From NCBI GenBank assembly GCA_013399695.1, contig VXAU01002077.1, forward strand, positions 124,001 through 188,000: a stretch of DNA of 64,000 nt, read 5' to 3'. A model generated the notes under the pieces. The model was not told the origin of the DNA, made no database searches, and saw nothing but the letters and a program-made list of their open reading frames with translations. Position 1 is the stretch's first letter; every line of letters starts with the position of its first letter. This DNA is from Formicarius rufipectus. Its lineage: Eukaryota; Chordata; Aves; Passeriformes; Formicariidae. Below are positions 36,720 through 49,148 of the stretch, piece by piece. Both the position numbers and the translations under genes were made by a program.

Positions 36720-37115
36720 CAAACCCAGGGCGATATGCACGGGAACGCGGGGGGAGTCACTTCATGCACAGCTCTTGGAAGGATGCTCCCTTTGTCCCTG
36801 TGGCCGGAGACCCGGGGGTTCCCGGCAGCAGAGAGCTGCCCTGCTCCATCTCCTCCCAGGCTTTCCCAGGATAGCGGATTTTGGAGCTGTCAGGACTCCC
36901 GTTCCCCGCTGTTTCCACAGAGCCTCGGAGATTGGGCTGACAAAAGGGGGAATGCGCCTCTGCCGAGCTCCAGCCCTCCCTCCGCTCCGCTCCTGCAGCT
37001 GGATCGCTTCCCGGCTCCGCAAAACGCCGTGTGATGCTCGTCACTGCATCCCAAATGCTCCAAACACGAGAGACACGCGAAGCGTCTCCAGCGGCAGGAG
37101 GCAAACTGGTCCGGC
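36720..37115. promoter_or_regulatory. Intronic CpG island about 0.6-1 kb upstream of exon 4
   Basis: I count about 27 CpG dinucleotides in roughly 395 bases of GC-rich sequence, whereas most of the window is CpG-poor. By rough estimate this meets the usual island criteria of GC above 55% and observed/expected above 0.65. On the GLI3 strand it precedes exon 4, so it could be an internal promoter, an unmethylated enhancer or an orphan island. Several open frames overlap here on both strands, which is expected in stop-poor GC-rich DNA. No TATA box or start site could be assigned. Confidence 0.55.
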
Positions 37116-37119
37116 ATAA

Positions 37120-37340
37120 TTAGTGCCCAATTGCAGCTTGGGGTGAAGTCATGTGTGTTTACCCGACATCAAAAATTGAGAAGTGCAGACGTTTAGGTCA
37201 TGTCACGGATTTACTAAAATGCTTCTATAAAGAAAGGAAACTTTAATTATGCACTGGCAGTAATTTTGCACTTTGGTTTTGCCCGCTAACTCTTGAAGGT
37301 ATATTCGCTTTACGTGTCCTGCCTTTTCTACTCAGTAAAA
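37120..37340. promoter_or_regulatory. Candidate conserved element adjoining the CpG island
   Basis: Immediately beyond the island the sequence changes to AT-rich, with ATAATTAGTGCCCAATTGCA, GTCATGTGTGTTTACC, TTTAATTATGCAC and CAGTAATTTTGCAC. A CpG island next to a homeodomain-site-rich block is an arrangement often seen at developmental regulatory loci. Low certainty. Confidence 0.3.
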
Positions 37341-39938
37341 CGTAAACCTCCTCTTATATTATATTATATATGAAAGTAGTTCCCTGGTGCTGGCTACAGA
37401 TGGTTAAAATACAGGATTTTTCCTTGTGGTGTTTGTAAAAAGTTCAGTTGGTTTACTATTATGTTTTGAAGTTGCAGAAGAACTAGAGGGAAAAACCTCA
37501 TTGCCCTGAGGGAGTAAACTTACGGGATGAAGGGTAAATCATGTAATTTCTGAGGAAATATTCCCCGTTTTTCAAGAATGTCTGGAAACATCTAACACAG
37601 CCAGTCCAGTTTCATGGCTTGATTTTGTGACATGACACCAGCATGTGATCAGCCACAGCGCATTTAATGACTCGGGGCTTAGGCACTGTAAATTAAAAAT
37701 AATTGTGGCTTATGAGGTAAGATGGGAGCTCAAACTCAGAGTGGCTTTAATTCTGGTTCTGCTGTACCAACTGGACCTTGGCATGCAATCTGCCATGAGC
37801 TTTATTCCCCGTGCTGAGCACCCATGGGCTTCAGTGGGAGTGAAAACTGGGTCACAGACGACTAGGAACACACTGTCACCATCTGAGGGGAGGTTGATTG
37901 CTGCCACCTCCTGAAACACACTCCTCCCCAGATGCCAAGGTGAACGGGGAAAGGGGCATGAGAAGTGTGTTTTAGCACATCTCCCTGCCTGCCCTCTTCC
38001 CTGCTTCGCTGGCGTTTGACGACAGCAGAGTAAGGGAGGAGGTTTAGAAGCAGATGTCTAGAGTTTTACCATACAAAGTCTGCCACCATTTTTCCAGCAA
38101 AAAAAGAAGTCACTCATGACCTCACAGATGCACAGACAAATCCTTATCTGTTTCCAAAGACCGAGTCAGGGGAGGACAGATAAGTCCTCCAAGATTTTGT
38201 TACCCATATTCATGTCAGAGAGGATGTGGTTCACCTGGCCAAACCTCCTCACTCTCATCCAGCTTGAGCACCTACCCATTAAAATTCATTCTAATAATTA
38301 AGCAGCGAAACACCATTTGAACCTCCTGAAGGTAAAATCTCCTTTCCCCTATCTGGGAAATGGAAAGTTAATATTAAACGACCCAAAAAGGGTGTTCTCC
38401 TCTGTGAGGCCTGTGCAGAGCACCAACAAGTTGTATTTACACACGGGCTATAAATCTTGACGAACATCTTTCTGAGTCCTCTCACATTAAGCTCTTTTGT
38501 ATATCTCGGTTGCATCTTGTTTGTAGTTTCCATCTGGGAAACAGCCGTACTCCATCACGGCACAGGGAGCTGTCTCCGTCAGCAGGAGCAGAGCTGCATC
38601 TCAAACCCCAACATAATTATCCATCTCACAGTTTATTATTTACACATGAGCAATACAGCTGGTGAACATCATAACTCAAGTGTATGTGTAATAAGTTACT
38701 ACACTGTAGCCATCCCCTGTTGCAACCCTTAAGAAAAACCACATGATGACTTTTCCAAAGTCAGGCTGAAACTGCTGGAGCAGAATAAAGTGCCACTAAA
38801 CCTGGCTACCTCCTATTTATCATACAATTTCCTGACTGATGGTTCCACAAACCAGCTGCTAAGTGCTGTGTACTCTACTGTCAGCAGACTAACATGCTAA
38901 ATGGGAGACAGGGAGAATAATGTACAGAACTACAGAACTGGTGGTGTCAGTTTTACTGAGGGCATTCAAATTCTGCTGTGTTTGGGTCAGCCCTCAGCAC
39001 AAAAGTAGCTGAGAAATTCTACATGCTTGGGGTCCCAAAACCACTCCACTTTGAAAAGCACTGAATATTTATATGGAAAGGCACATAGATCAAACACAGA
39101 GCTGCCAAAGTACCCATCGTCCAGGGCTTCACTTGGATTTCTCTTGAAACTGCACAAAAATGTAATTGGTTGACATGTATTTATATGGAAATACATAATA
39201 AGAAGTTTACAAAGCAGTAACTGAGGCCGTAGACAGTTTTACATTGCTCTTTCATTTCCCATCCAGTAACTATTTCATTAAAGGCACAATCAGGATATTA
39301 AAGGCACTTCTGCCACAATTATTTATGCTGTAGGGTAGTAAACAATGAGTGAGACTGCTCAGGCTAGAATTGAATCTGAACATATCTGACTCCTAGTTGT
39401 TTGTGTGAGATGTTTTACCTATCTGAGGGGGGAAATTCAGTGTAAAATACAGAGTACCTGCTCTGACTATGTTTTTGTTTGTCATTTAAACTGTGAGGAA
39501 CAAAACTCTTACCCTTGGGAAGGAGGAACTTCCCTCACCAAAACAAATTGACAAAATCTAACTTCCTGTTCTCTTAGGGAAATTATTTATTATCTTCTTT
39601 AAAATTCTGACTAAGATGCAAACTACCACAGTGTATGCCAGGCAGTTTTCTTACAGACATCCAAACTGGACCAACTACATCCTTGCATAGACTCCCTGAC
39701 ATAAGTGTACAGTACAAGGACATATGCTGGCTGTGTATTTGCAGCCCTCAGCTCCAACTCAGTAGAAGTACCTGATTCTGTGCTTAAATTTCATTTTTTT
39801 CAGGAACTTGTAAGGACACACCAAGGCACTGGAAATACACTTGAACACATCCTTAGGCTTTGCTGAATGTGAGAGCTGGTGCTGCCTTCTGAACTCTCTG
39901 CTGCCTACCACTGTAAGCTTCCTTCAGATGCTCTCCAG

Positions 39939-39986
39939 TCTCCTGCACAGCTAGCAGAGTCTTCTCCTGCACAGCTAACAGGGTCT
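39939..39986 (+). repeat. 24-base tandem duplication
   Basis: Two adjacent copies of a 24-base unit beginning TCTCCTGCACAGCTA differ at only two positions. This is a local duplication in intron 3. Confidence 0.93.
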
Positions 39987-41641
39987 CCTTAAAACAAAAT
40001 GGGAGACACAACTGCCTGAAATGCTACAAACTCATCAGTTTCATCACTGAGAGGTTTTCTGGAAGATATGTTAATTTACGCTGACTTCTCGTCTTGTAAA
40101 ATGTGCCTTTTTATTTCTCCTTCAAGGACTATTCTTGCCTTCTTACAAGAAGTGAATAGGATCATCTCCCTCAAATTTCAATCACTCCCATACTGTAAAA
40201 AAAACCTATGCTTGTTCTCTGAAAATAGACAACCTAAGTCTCTGCTGCAGCATCAAGGTAAAGAAACTGGGAGGAAGGACAGGTGTGCACGGTCCTTGCT
40301 TCTGAATGGAAGTCTGATGAGATGTAACTGGCAGCAGCAATTCACAGTGGGACTTGGTGGCAAAGAGGAAGATGCCAACTGGCTCAAAGGTGCTGTGCAA
40401 CACCTTGAGACAATGGCAGAGGGGTCAGGCTGCTCTGAAGCTCGCTGAAGTTCATGACAACTTTTCTGTACACTCTCGGAGTCTCTCAAATAAGCCTTAC
40501 TTATTTATGGGATCACTCTATTGGGCAACTTTGGCCGACTTGCTCAAGCACCCTGTGCTTCCTGCCAAACCCTTGAGGAAGAAGGCTGCTGGAATGACAG
40601 GCTGCATTTTTCAGCACATCAAGAAAACATTTGCTACCGTAGAAAACTTCTGCGCTGGCTCGAACGCGCCCAGCGTGGCCCGAACCTCCGCACCTGTGTC
40701 CTGAGGTCAGGGCCAAGAAAACAGAGGACTCAAGCCCAACACAAGCAGCCCTCGTTATGTTCCAGCACATTTGTCCTCGGGATGATCAGCTCGCCACATT
40801 ACATGTGAGAGCTGAGCCAGGTGCAACATTCTATCTCAGATATAACCTCGTTTGAGGTGAACTCTCCTTCCCACTTGAATCCATTACTGTGTTGATGCTG
40901 AACTCGGCAGCACCAAGCTTTCATACCAGATGTAACAGATACAGTATCAGGCACAATATAGCCTCCCTGTTAATGTCTTTTCAGAATGCAGAACAGTTTT
41001 GAAGGGTTTGCCAGCAGATTTCTACACTTCCTTTGGTTCACAAGCTGATCACCAGATGAGAGTTTTCTAATATTCAGCTTTGCAGAGTCCCTGAGGGCAC
41101 CACTGTTTCTTCACGTACATTTGCTTCAACTGATCTAAACATAATGGTATTGCCAGAATGGCAAGAATTAGGTCCACTGTTGCCAAGCAAAGATCTTATT
41201 TTGGATTTCTGTTTAATTTCAGCCTGCATTAGAGCTCCATAAGAGCACATGTTGTCTCTGAGGTTTTGGGGTTTTTTTAAGTTCTCCTTCAAAAAGGGGT
41301 GATTTATGTTTTCTACGTATGCTTCTACAGAGGCTTTAATCAGGAAGAAAAACTGCCGGAGCCACAGCCACACGTTAATGCACACACTTAAACTTTGTGC
41401 ACTTTGAAGAGTCTCCCTATGGTGGCTGGAGCTGCTGCTCCAAGTGTGGCTTGTTTGAGGGCTGACCCTCTGCTGTGCTCTTGTCTCAGGAGGCTTTCCC
41501 GTGGCTCTGTGTGCACATGCACGCTCAAGCTCCCAGTCGTGTCGACATGGGCACAGCTAACTCTCCATCTGACCTCACAGGGAAGGGGATTTCAAACACG
41601 AAAAAAGAAGTAGCCATGGTGAAACTGGGGAAGGGAAAGGG

Positions 41642-41800
41642 AAAAAAAAAACAAAACCAAAATCAAACAAAATAAAAAACCCACCCAAGCAAACAAACAA
41701 ATAAAACAAACAAAAACCCGTAACAACAAAAACAAACCCCCAAGCAACAAAACGGAAAACACACCAAAAAACCAACCAAACAAACAACAGGTAAATAAAT
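41642..41800. repeat. A/C-only low-complexity block, (CAAA)n-like
   Basis: About 160 bases are built almost entirely of A and C in CAAA, CAAAA and ACAAC units, with very few G or T. It is a degenerate simple repeat. Three overlapping minus-strand open frames across it, rich in Phe, Val, Leu and Cys, come from its T/G-rich complement and are not genes. Confidence 0.9.
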
Positions 41801-44800
41801 GTGCAAAGCCAAGAAATGGACAGAAGGAGACTGAATAACTTCCAATAAGCAAGTCCTCTCCGTTTCAGCAACAGAAAATTTCATCGTGTAGGTTTAATAC
41901 ATTGAGAGAAAAGACAATTTTCCATCAGCTCACATCCCTTCCATGTGTCTGTGTATTAATGATCATCAGATTTCCTCTCCTTGCCCTCTGTTTGTGCTCA
42001 CAGATCTTAAAAATAAACCACAGCAGTTCCAGGCCAAACCTCACAAACTACAGCACAAACTCCAGCTCTGTGCCTCTTGTTAAGGTTGAAAAATAATTTC
42101 TACTTTTGCAAGAGCTAAAATTAAGACTCTGGAGCATCTTGGATTCCTGCCATCCATTTTAGCACTTTTCAGTTTTTAAACTTAAACACCTTGTGGGAAC
42201 ATGTTTTACTGTTCTTAGTAGTTCCACAACAACCAGCATGCCAAACACTTGAAGGAAGAGCAGTTATCGTTGTGTCGTAATAAAAGTGGTTGGAAATTAT
42301 TTCACCAGCTGGCACTAAGAGGTGCTTTAATATGCCAAATTTGTTGCAGGTATTGGCTAAATAACTGCTGGATTGATTTCAGCTTCAACACTTTATTATT
42401 CCTCCCTGTCATTGCAACTCTGTCTGAGGAGCAGGACTGCCTTCTGGAATATTAACTAAACTTCCTCAAGTCCATTCAACTGACTCCAGTGCTCCCTGCC
42501 ATTTGCCCATCCAGAAATAAGAAAAATAAAACCCAATCCAAAAAAATGTAGTAAGAAACAGACTTGTAGGGTAATAAATGTATTGCACGCACAGAATACC
42601 TTGGACAGAAAAGTCTCCAATTCTTTAAGAATGTAATTTGTGATTCATCACAGTCCAGTGATTTACAAATGACTGTTTCCACCGGGATGGAGGCACCAAT
42701 AAGTGAAGAAAGGACTCCTTGTGCTGCCCTGATTGTGCTGTCATGAACTTGCCAGTGGGGTGGGGTGGGCACAGCACTGCTGCCCCTCATGGGACATACA
42801 TTTTCAGAGGAGGAAAGCCAAGGCACTCCACCAGCAGAGTTTCCCCAAGAACAAAGGGCAGAGTGGTAGAAATGCATCAGGAATACCCAGCCTTCCACCC
42901 GAAAAGCACTGGGTGCGTCATCCCATAAGGAACCTTAGAAAACCTTCACGAACAGGAGGACAATATAAGCAGCATCTGCACATTGGCCCATGCTTTCAGG
43001 GAAAGAGGACAACAATGAGACATCTCAGCCTCATCATCCTGTTACTTGGAGGTATAATTGTTTCATCTAACACAGCTGGTTCTTGGCACAGCACAGCTCA
43101 TCTTTTTCACAGCCTCTGGATTGCATGCAGCATTTCTTAACAAACTTAATAATGTGGTCTCTGCAAGAAAATGACAAATTGTCCTCTGCCGGGAAGCTGA
43201 CAAAAGAAACCCCTCCCTCCTCTACCTCCAAAGGACTCTGCAGCTAAGAAATAATTCAGCTTCTGCCTTGCAACACACTCGCTGTTTTGCTGTTCCTCCC
43301 CCTAACTTCTTGTGCCATCGTGTGTCACTGCAGTCTCCACCACTCACAAATCCACCCCTGAGAACTGTCAGAACCAGAACGACCACCAGTGTTTAACCCT
43401 CAAGAACCCCAGCCCAGCGGTGGTTTCACCCAGCTGCTCTGAAATGCTTCCCACCGTTGATTACACACGTGTATGGAGGATCAAATCCTCAACATTTCCT
43501 CCTCTGCATGCAGCAAGTGACTGGATGCATAACCACTATGTATACACAAATAATTTGTACCTATCTACCTGGCTCACGCCCACACATCAGCAAGTCCCAG
43601 GGGCTGAAGGTGAGCTACAAGGTGGAAACCGAGGAAATGAAGATTACAAGCAAAATACATCTCAATCCACACTGAGGAGAACCAAAGAAGAAATCTCACA
43701 ATGAGGGTCTCAAATCCAAAGAACTGCAAAGCAGAGGTCTAACACGGGCTTCAGGAGCAGTGGGAATGAGGTGCTGCCACACATCAGCTTGGTTATTCCG
43801 TACGGCTCAACACAGCTCAAGGAATTCATCTGCATGGCCTGCTATTGGCTGCACATACCTACTCAGCAATGGCAAATATCTCTAAGATGCCAGTGTCAAT
43901 GAGGCTAAGGAGAGGCTACAGAAAGCTGGAAACTGGGGACAGAAATCTAGAAATATCCATGTATTGCTGCTGATTTGGTGTGGGAACAAATAAAGACAAG
44001 TTGGGTAATTCAACAAGCTTTGGTGACATTCTTAGAAGTTTATAAAGCAGCAGCATGAGTCAGTCTGCAAATATTTGTTTAAACAACACTTTTGAGACTT
44101 CTGTGTTCTTCTGTGTACCAGAATCAAGTTTAAAAGCTAATTGAAAGGCCAAACCTCAAAGAGTGTATCAGTACAGCATGGTGAAAATCACTGTAGCTAA
44201 AGAGATTTCCAGCAGCTGAAGGTCTGGACCACAGGGTGAAATAGGTTGCACTTAGCAACTTTGATGAGTGTTTTATGGCATGATAGGAATTAGAGAGGAA
44301 AATGTATAATTAAATCAATTATGTCTATTTTTAGATATTAAAACAGTTCAGATTCTATGGCATGCACAATCAGATGAACACTCTGAGAGATTTCTTTTTC
44401 CCTGCTGTTCAACCTGATTTTTTAAAATTTCATCCAAATATTCATAATTATTTAGCTTCTCTCTGTATCATCCTTAGCAATTACTCTCCTTCTGTGGTGT
44501 TTACACTCTTCAAGCTCTTGCAGATGAGCAGATAGTTATTAAATGTGCTATTAGACCACTTGGCAATATGCATTTATTGCATCCTTTAATCTCTGTGTCC
44601 CTATCCTCAACTAATCATGGTCACTTGTTTTTGCTCTCTGGGTTTCTTCCAGCTTGTAAGAGACACAAGGTTGTCACCCCTGTACTCCTGGGCGTCAGGT
44701 TTTCACGCAGGCTGACCTGGCACTGTTTAGGAGGAAGCAGTCTTAGAAATTTATAATACAAATAACATATTCCTGCAAATTTCTCTTCCCAGCAAGGGTG

Positions 44801-47800
44801 TGTGTTTCTTATACTCACTGTCAAACACCGTTACCTTTCATTTTCCCACTATGACACAGTGCCTTCATCACACGGCAGTGACCTACCATACCATTTCTAG
44901 GGTACTGCTGGTGAAATGGGCACTGTTCAAGTCAAATAAAGACAACACAAACCAGCTCTTGGCTATTACTTCTTGACATTTCCAAATACTGGACTTTAAG
45001 CTGTTTTCTTCCTCCTTGTTCTCTCATCCTCCCTCAGCTTCTTAGAGAGCTTCTCCCCTCTGTTTCATTTTTATGCTGGTTACTTTTTGTTTCAGATCAT
45101 TACTGAAGATGGAAAGTACAGTGAGCTCCCTTAATTTGCCCTACTGACATTTATCCTAAGTGTTCATTCAGCCTATTTTTGAGAATGTCATATTGTCGTT
45201 ATTCCAATCAATCTTAGTTACTTTTTACAAGCCAAGCTTTGAGGCAAATATTTTTTACAAGAAAAGGGCCATAGTTAAGTTCTGCCACTTGCCTGGGTCT
45301 CAGCCTGATCACTGTGAGCACGGAGATATCCTTTCTGAGACACTCTGACCCTCTTCAGTGAAAAGTCCCAACAAGAGCTAGAATGACCGCATTTAACCCA
45401 CTACCCATTATTTCTTTAATTCCTTAAAAAGAGTGGCTCAATTGCCTATAACTGCTCATTCTTTACTATTCTTTCTTGGCTTTTGCTCATGATCTTTTAT
45501 TAAGGTCATTTTTCTTTACAGACAACTTCTTTGTTTCCCACCCCTCGCACACAGGATGAGAGCATCAGCTTTAGAGATAACTACATTTTTTTGGATTTTT
45601 CGGATTTTTGTAGGCATTCCCCAATCCCTCTTCCCCACCAAAGGGCTTTCTCACTAGGGGAGACTATGAAGTTCCTCATAAAGTCTTGTGAATACTTTCA
45701 CCTCCACCCCTTCTCTTGGTCTCTGCAGATGTAGTGGCAGCATCAGGCCTACACTTGTCGTGCTTTGGAAATAAAGTGCTGCTCACCCAAAGTGCCCAAC
45801 CATTTACATCAACCACGTTAAACGAGAAGCACCACTGAAAAATGGGATGAAGAGCGCAGGTATGTATGTCTGAGTAGGCTTATTTAAAAACACAAACCAA
45901 AAATTAAAGAGTTGACAACATCAGTTTAATTAAATCTCATGGTCCTTACGCCCCAGGACAGTCCCGGGAGAGCAGAGGGATGTGTCCACATCAGAGGTGC
46001 AGAGCAAGGGCACCCAACTGCAGAACCAGCATCTCCTGAGATCTTCTGCCTCACACAAGCCTCACTGCTAGGAGTTAAGTGTCACAGAGGGTGTGGGCAG
46101 GTCCAGCCTCAGCAATGAGGAAAAAAAAACCTGCTAATGAGAGAAAAGGGGAAACAGAAGAACAGAGACCTGAACGGGCAGAAACATAGAAATGCAGTAG
46201 AGGGTGAAGTGGCCTGTGGCATCAGCAAAGATCTTTCTGTGTAGCAACAGCACAAAAGTGAACTCTTTGGGGCAGTTTCCACCTTTGCATCCCCAGTGCA
46301 CAGTGCTTGTTGCAGCAGAGCCCCAGTCTCTGAGCTTTCTGGCCCTACCAGAGATGGGTACAACAGTATAGCTTTCTCCAGCCTCCAGTCCAGGCAGACC
46401 AGGGGAAAAGTTACATTACATGTCTGTGCAGAGCCATGTTCTTCAGCTTGGTGATTAAGGGAGAACAATGCAGAACTAGGTGGAGCACAAACCCACAAAT
46501 AGGAGAGAACTGGGAAAGGACTGTTCTTCCGCACACCCAAGCGGGTAAGGAGGCACTAAAGGAGGGGCTGCTTTTCATTCCTCTCCACGTCCTAGAGAAG
46601 ATGCCAGGGATGCTACAAGGAGACAAAAGGAGACAGAAGAGGGGAAAGATGGCCAGATGAAGACGAGGTGCACAGACCACCATTCCCTGCCATACAGCCA
46701 TGTGACACAGAAGGCTGTGGACACGGAAGTTGAAATTGCCTCCAGAGCAAAGTCACAGAAAAGAAGTAAGGGCCCAAAAGTGTTGAAACCACCAATAACT
46801 TCCTTGACTGATAGTTCTGTGAAATTGGCAGAGGAGCAAAAGGAAAGGGGAGTCACCTGCCATGTTCTTGCATTAATCCCTGAACATCTGCTTTTGGTCA
46901 GTGCTTGGAAAGGATACCAGGCGGGCCAGTACGGCCCCTCATACTCTGCACACTCCTGGCATGCTCCCCAAGGCCACGATGACTTCAAATCCATTTCCCT
47001 GACACTTAGCCAGCACATCACCAAGGCCAGTGCCAGAGCTGCAGGATTTCAGCTCTGTGACATCCCTAGCCTGTAAAAGCCCACCCTTCAGCTCTGTCTA
47101 TGCACGTTACGCTTCATAAAAGAGGTAGCAGTAAGCTGTCTGTCCCCTGTCCACTGAGAGGCTTCCGTGTTTCTGTGCAGAGTTCAGATGCAATCAGGCT
47201 CTAGGAAAATAAGGGACTTCATTTGACCTTCAGCAGAAGAGGAGACAGTTTTCCTCAGTCCCACCCTCTGGCAGTCTTAGAGCTTTTCCAATGCATTAAG
47301 CATCAGTTTCCCACCAGTGAAGTGTCTGATGCTCTACTAAATGCAGTGGCACCAAGAGTGGTATAGTCAACCTCCATACGGAAAAGCCATTTGACACAAA
47401 GGTTGGAGGTCAAAAGTTTAAATGTTCACGACAGAGACCACAACAGTCGTTTTCTGGTCAATAACATCAAAGGACTTGCCAGCTCTTAATGCTACTATTG
47501 TCGCTTGTTTGGATCCTATTGAAATTCTAGCATATTTATTGCACTCCGGGAGTATAAGGACTTTTTGTTTGTTTTAATCTCTATGCTGAGCCTAAGGAGT
47601 CTGAAGTGTTGCGACTCCCCTTGCTCCCGAAGAGAATGGGCAGAGAAACAATGCCGGGGGATGTGGCATTGTAGTCCCAACCAACTCGGTGCTTTCTTCC
47701 CCGCCAAAAAATATAAATGATGGATGGAAACATATGGTCTCTATTGGACAGGACTGGAAATCTCTGCTCCTGAACTCCCCACATGACCGGTTTTAATTGT

Positions 47801-47829
47801 TCTGTGTTGTGGCAGTGGGTGAGAGAAGC

Positions 47830-48100
47830 ATTCCCCTCCGTCGAGGTCTCCGTTTTGCCAGTCATTGTTGAGGAGCCCTCCCCCCCGACACAGACGCGGC
47901 GGAGCGAGGAGCGGCCCTGAGGTTCTCCGGGACGAATTGCAACCCCTTAACCACAAAGAGCATCACTTCACCCGGCCCTCCTTCGCTCTCTGAACTTCTG
48001 CTTGCGGTCAGGAGGGAACTCACCGCCCGAGCGCTGCGGAGCGTGTTCCAGGCATTGTATCGCCATCAATACCTCGTGCCTTGCCAGGAGCGGGATCCCA
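47830..48100. promoter_or_regulatory. Intronic CpG-rich patch in intron 3
   Basis: About 22 CpG occur in 270 bases, including ACGCGGCGGAGCGAGGAGCGG and ACCGCCCGAGCGCTGCGGAGCG. Weaker CpG enrichment continues to about 48830 with an AT-rich, conserved-looking stretch in between. The patch is 11.7 kb upstream of exon 4 on the gene strand. It could be a regulatory element of GLI3 or an unannotated transcription start. The sequence alone does not decide. Confidence 0.45.
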
Positions 48101-48229
48101 GTTCATTTGTTCCTACCTTCCTCAGATTCCTGTTCCTCTCTCCACAATGAGGATTAGCAGTTTAAGTTATGTTGCTGACCTCCATCTGGCTAGGCAGAAA
48201 CAGATGTCTGCACACTCGGGCACGATCTT

Positions 48230-48395
48230 ATTTCAAAGTGGGGACTCTGGGTTACTAATGACGTTATAGAGGCAATAGCATATGTTGGCTCTCAACAGCC
48301 CATTGTCTAATTGGGATGGTTTTAATCAAATATGAATGTACCCAAGTTTTCGCAGCTAATGAATAAATCCCCTTTTTAAATCACGACAGCAACTC
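48230..48395. promoter_or_regulatory. Candidate conserved non-coding element between CpG-rich patches
   Basis: This is a unique, low-repeat, AT-rich stretch with homeodomain-like and TALE-like words: CTAATTGG, TTTTAATCAAATATGAATG and GCTAATGAATAAATC. CpG-rich sequence lies on both sides. This texture is typical of deeply conserved developmental enhancers, which are known to be common in GLI3 introns. The call rests on appearance only. Confidence 0.35.
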
Positions 48396-49088
48396 CGAGC
48401 TCTCCATCGGGGCAGCATCCTGAGGAATGCCTGCGTGAGCAGCAGCCACCGCCGAAGGGCTGCGAGAAGCTGCGGCAACATCTGCCACAGCTCAGCCGCT
48501 TATTTAAACAGCTCCTAACTGCCCTTCCCAGAGGTAAGCTGCAGCCAAATTGTTTTCCTTCATTTCACAAGCCAGATATGCACGGCTTATGTGAACAGCC
48601 CGAAAGTTTACTTTAGTCTCTGTTTAAATACCTTCTACCACATATTTCAAACAAACAGTTCACTTCATTAGAAAGGCAAACAGCGTAGCCGCAGAATACG
48701 AGCACTTGAGGAGAAGCACACCAGGCAGAGAAATCCTCTGCCCCTGTGTAAACACCGCCTGCTCTGCAGCTCCGGGCAGCACCCGCCTGCGCCGCCACTT
48801 CAAAAGCCTTTTCACAAATACTTCACGCGACTGTTTGTAAGTAAATGATAACCCTGCAGAGATTATCTGCAGGGCTGAGAGCGCCGATGGCTATCACTAC
48901 CGCTGCACAGGCAAAGCAAGGAAAGCCAAAACGCTTGCTGCCAGCCTTGGGTGAGTTATGAAACTATCATAAACTCGGTGGCAAAGCGGGAACATCGGCA
49001 AAACCTGTTAAACCGGAAAACCAGTGCTGCTTTGGGAGCCTGCTTTGGTGCCTTTGGCTCCGCAAAGGGCAGCAAGTCCTACCCTTAC

Positions 49089-49147
<59 letters not shown>

Positions 49148-49148
49148 C
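49089..49148. repeat. (CAT)19 trinucleotide repeat
   Basis: There are nineteen uninterrupted CAT units followed by CAC. The six frames give poly-His, poly-Ile, poly-Ser, poly-Asp, poly-Met or similar, none in a believable gene. The repeat sits at the edge of a CpG-rich stretch of intron 3. Confidence 0.98.

Noticed and set aside
41575..41884. Three minus-strand frames with very hydrophobic, membrane-protein-like sequence
   Set aside because: They are artefacts of the T/G-rich complement of the A/C-only low-complexity block.
46109..47076. Cluster of 140-150-codon frames on both strands
   Set aside because: They overlap in conflicting frames, show no domain or codon-like periodicity, and lie deep in an intron.
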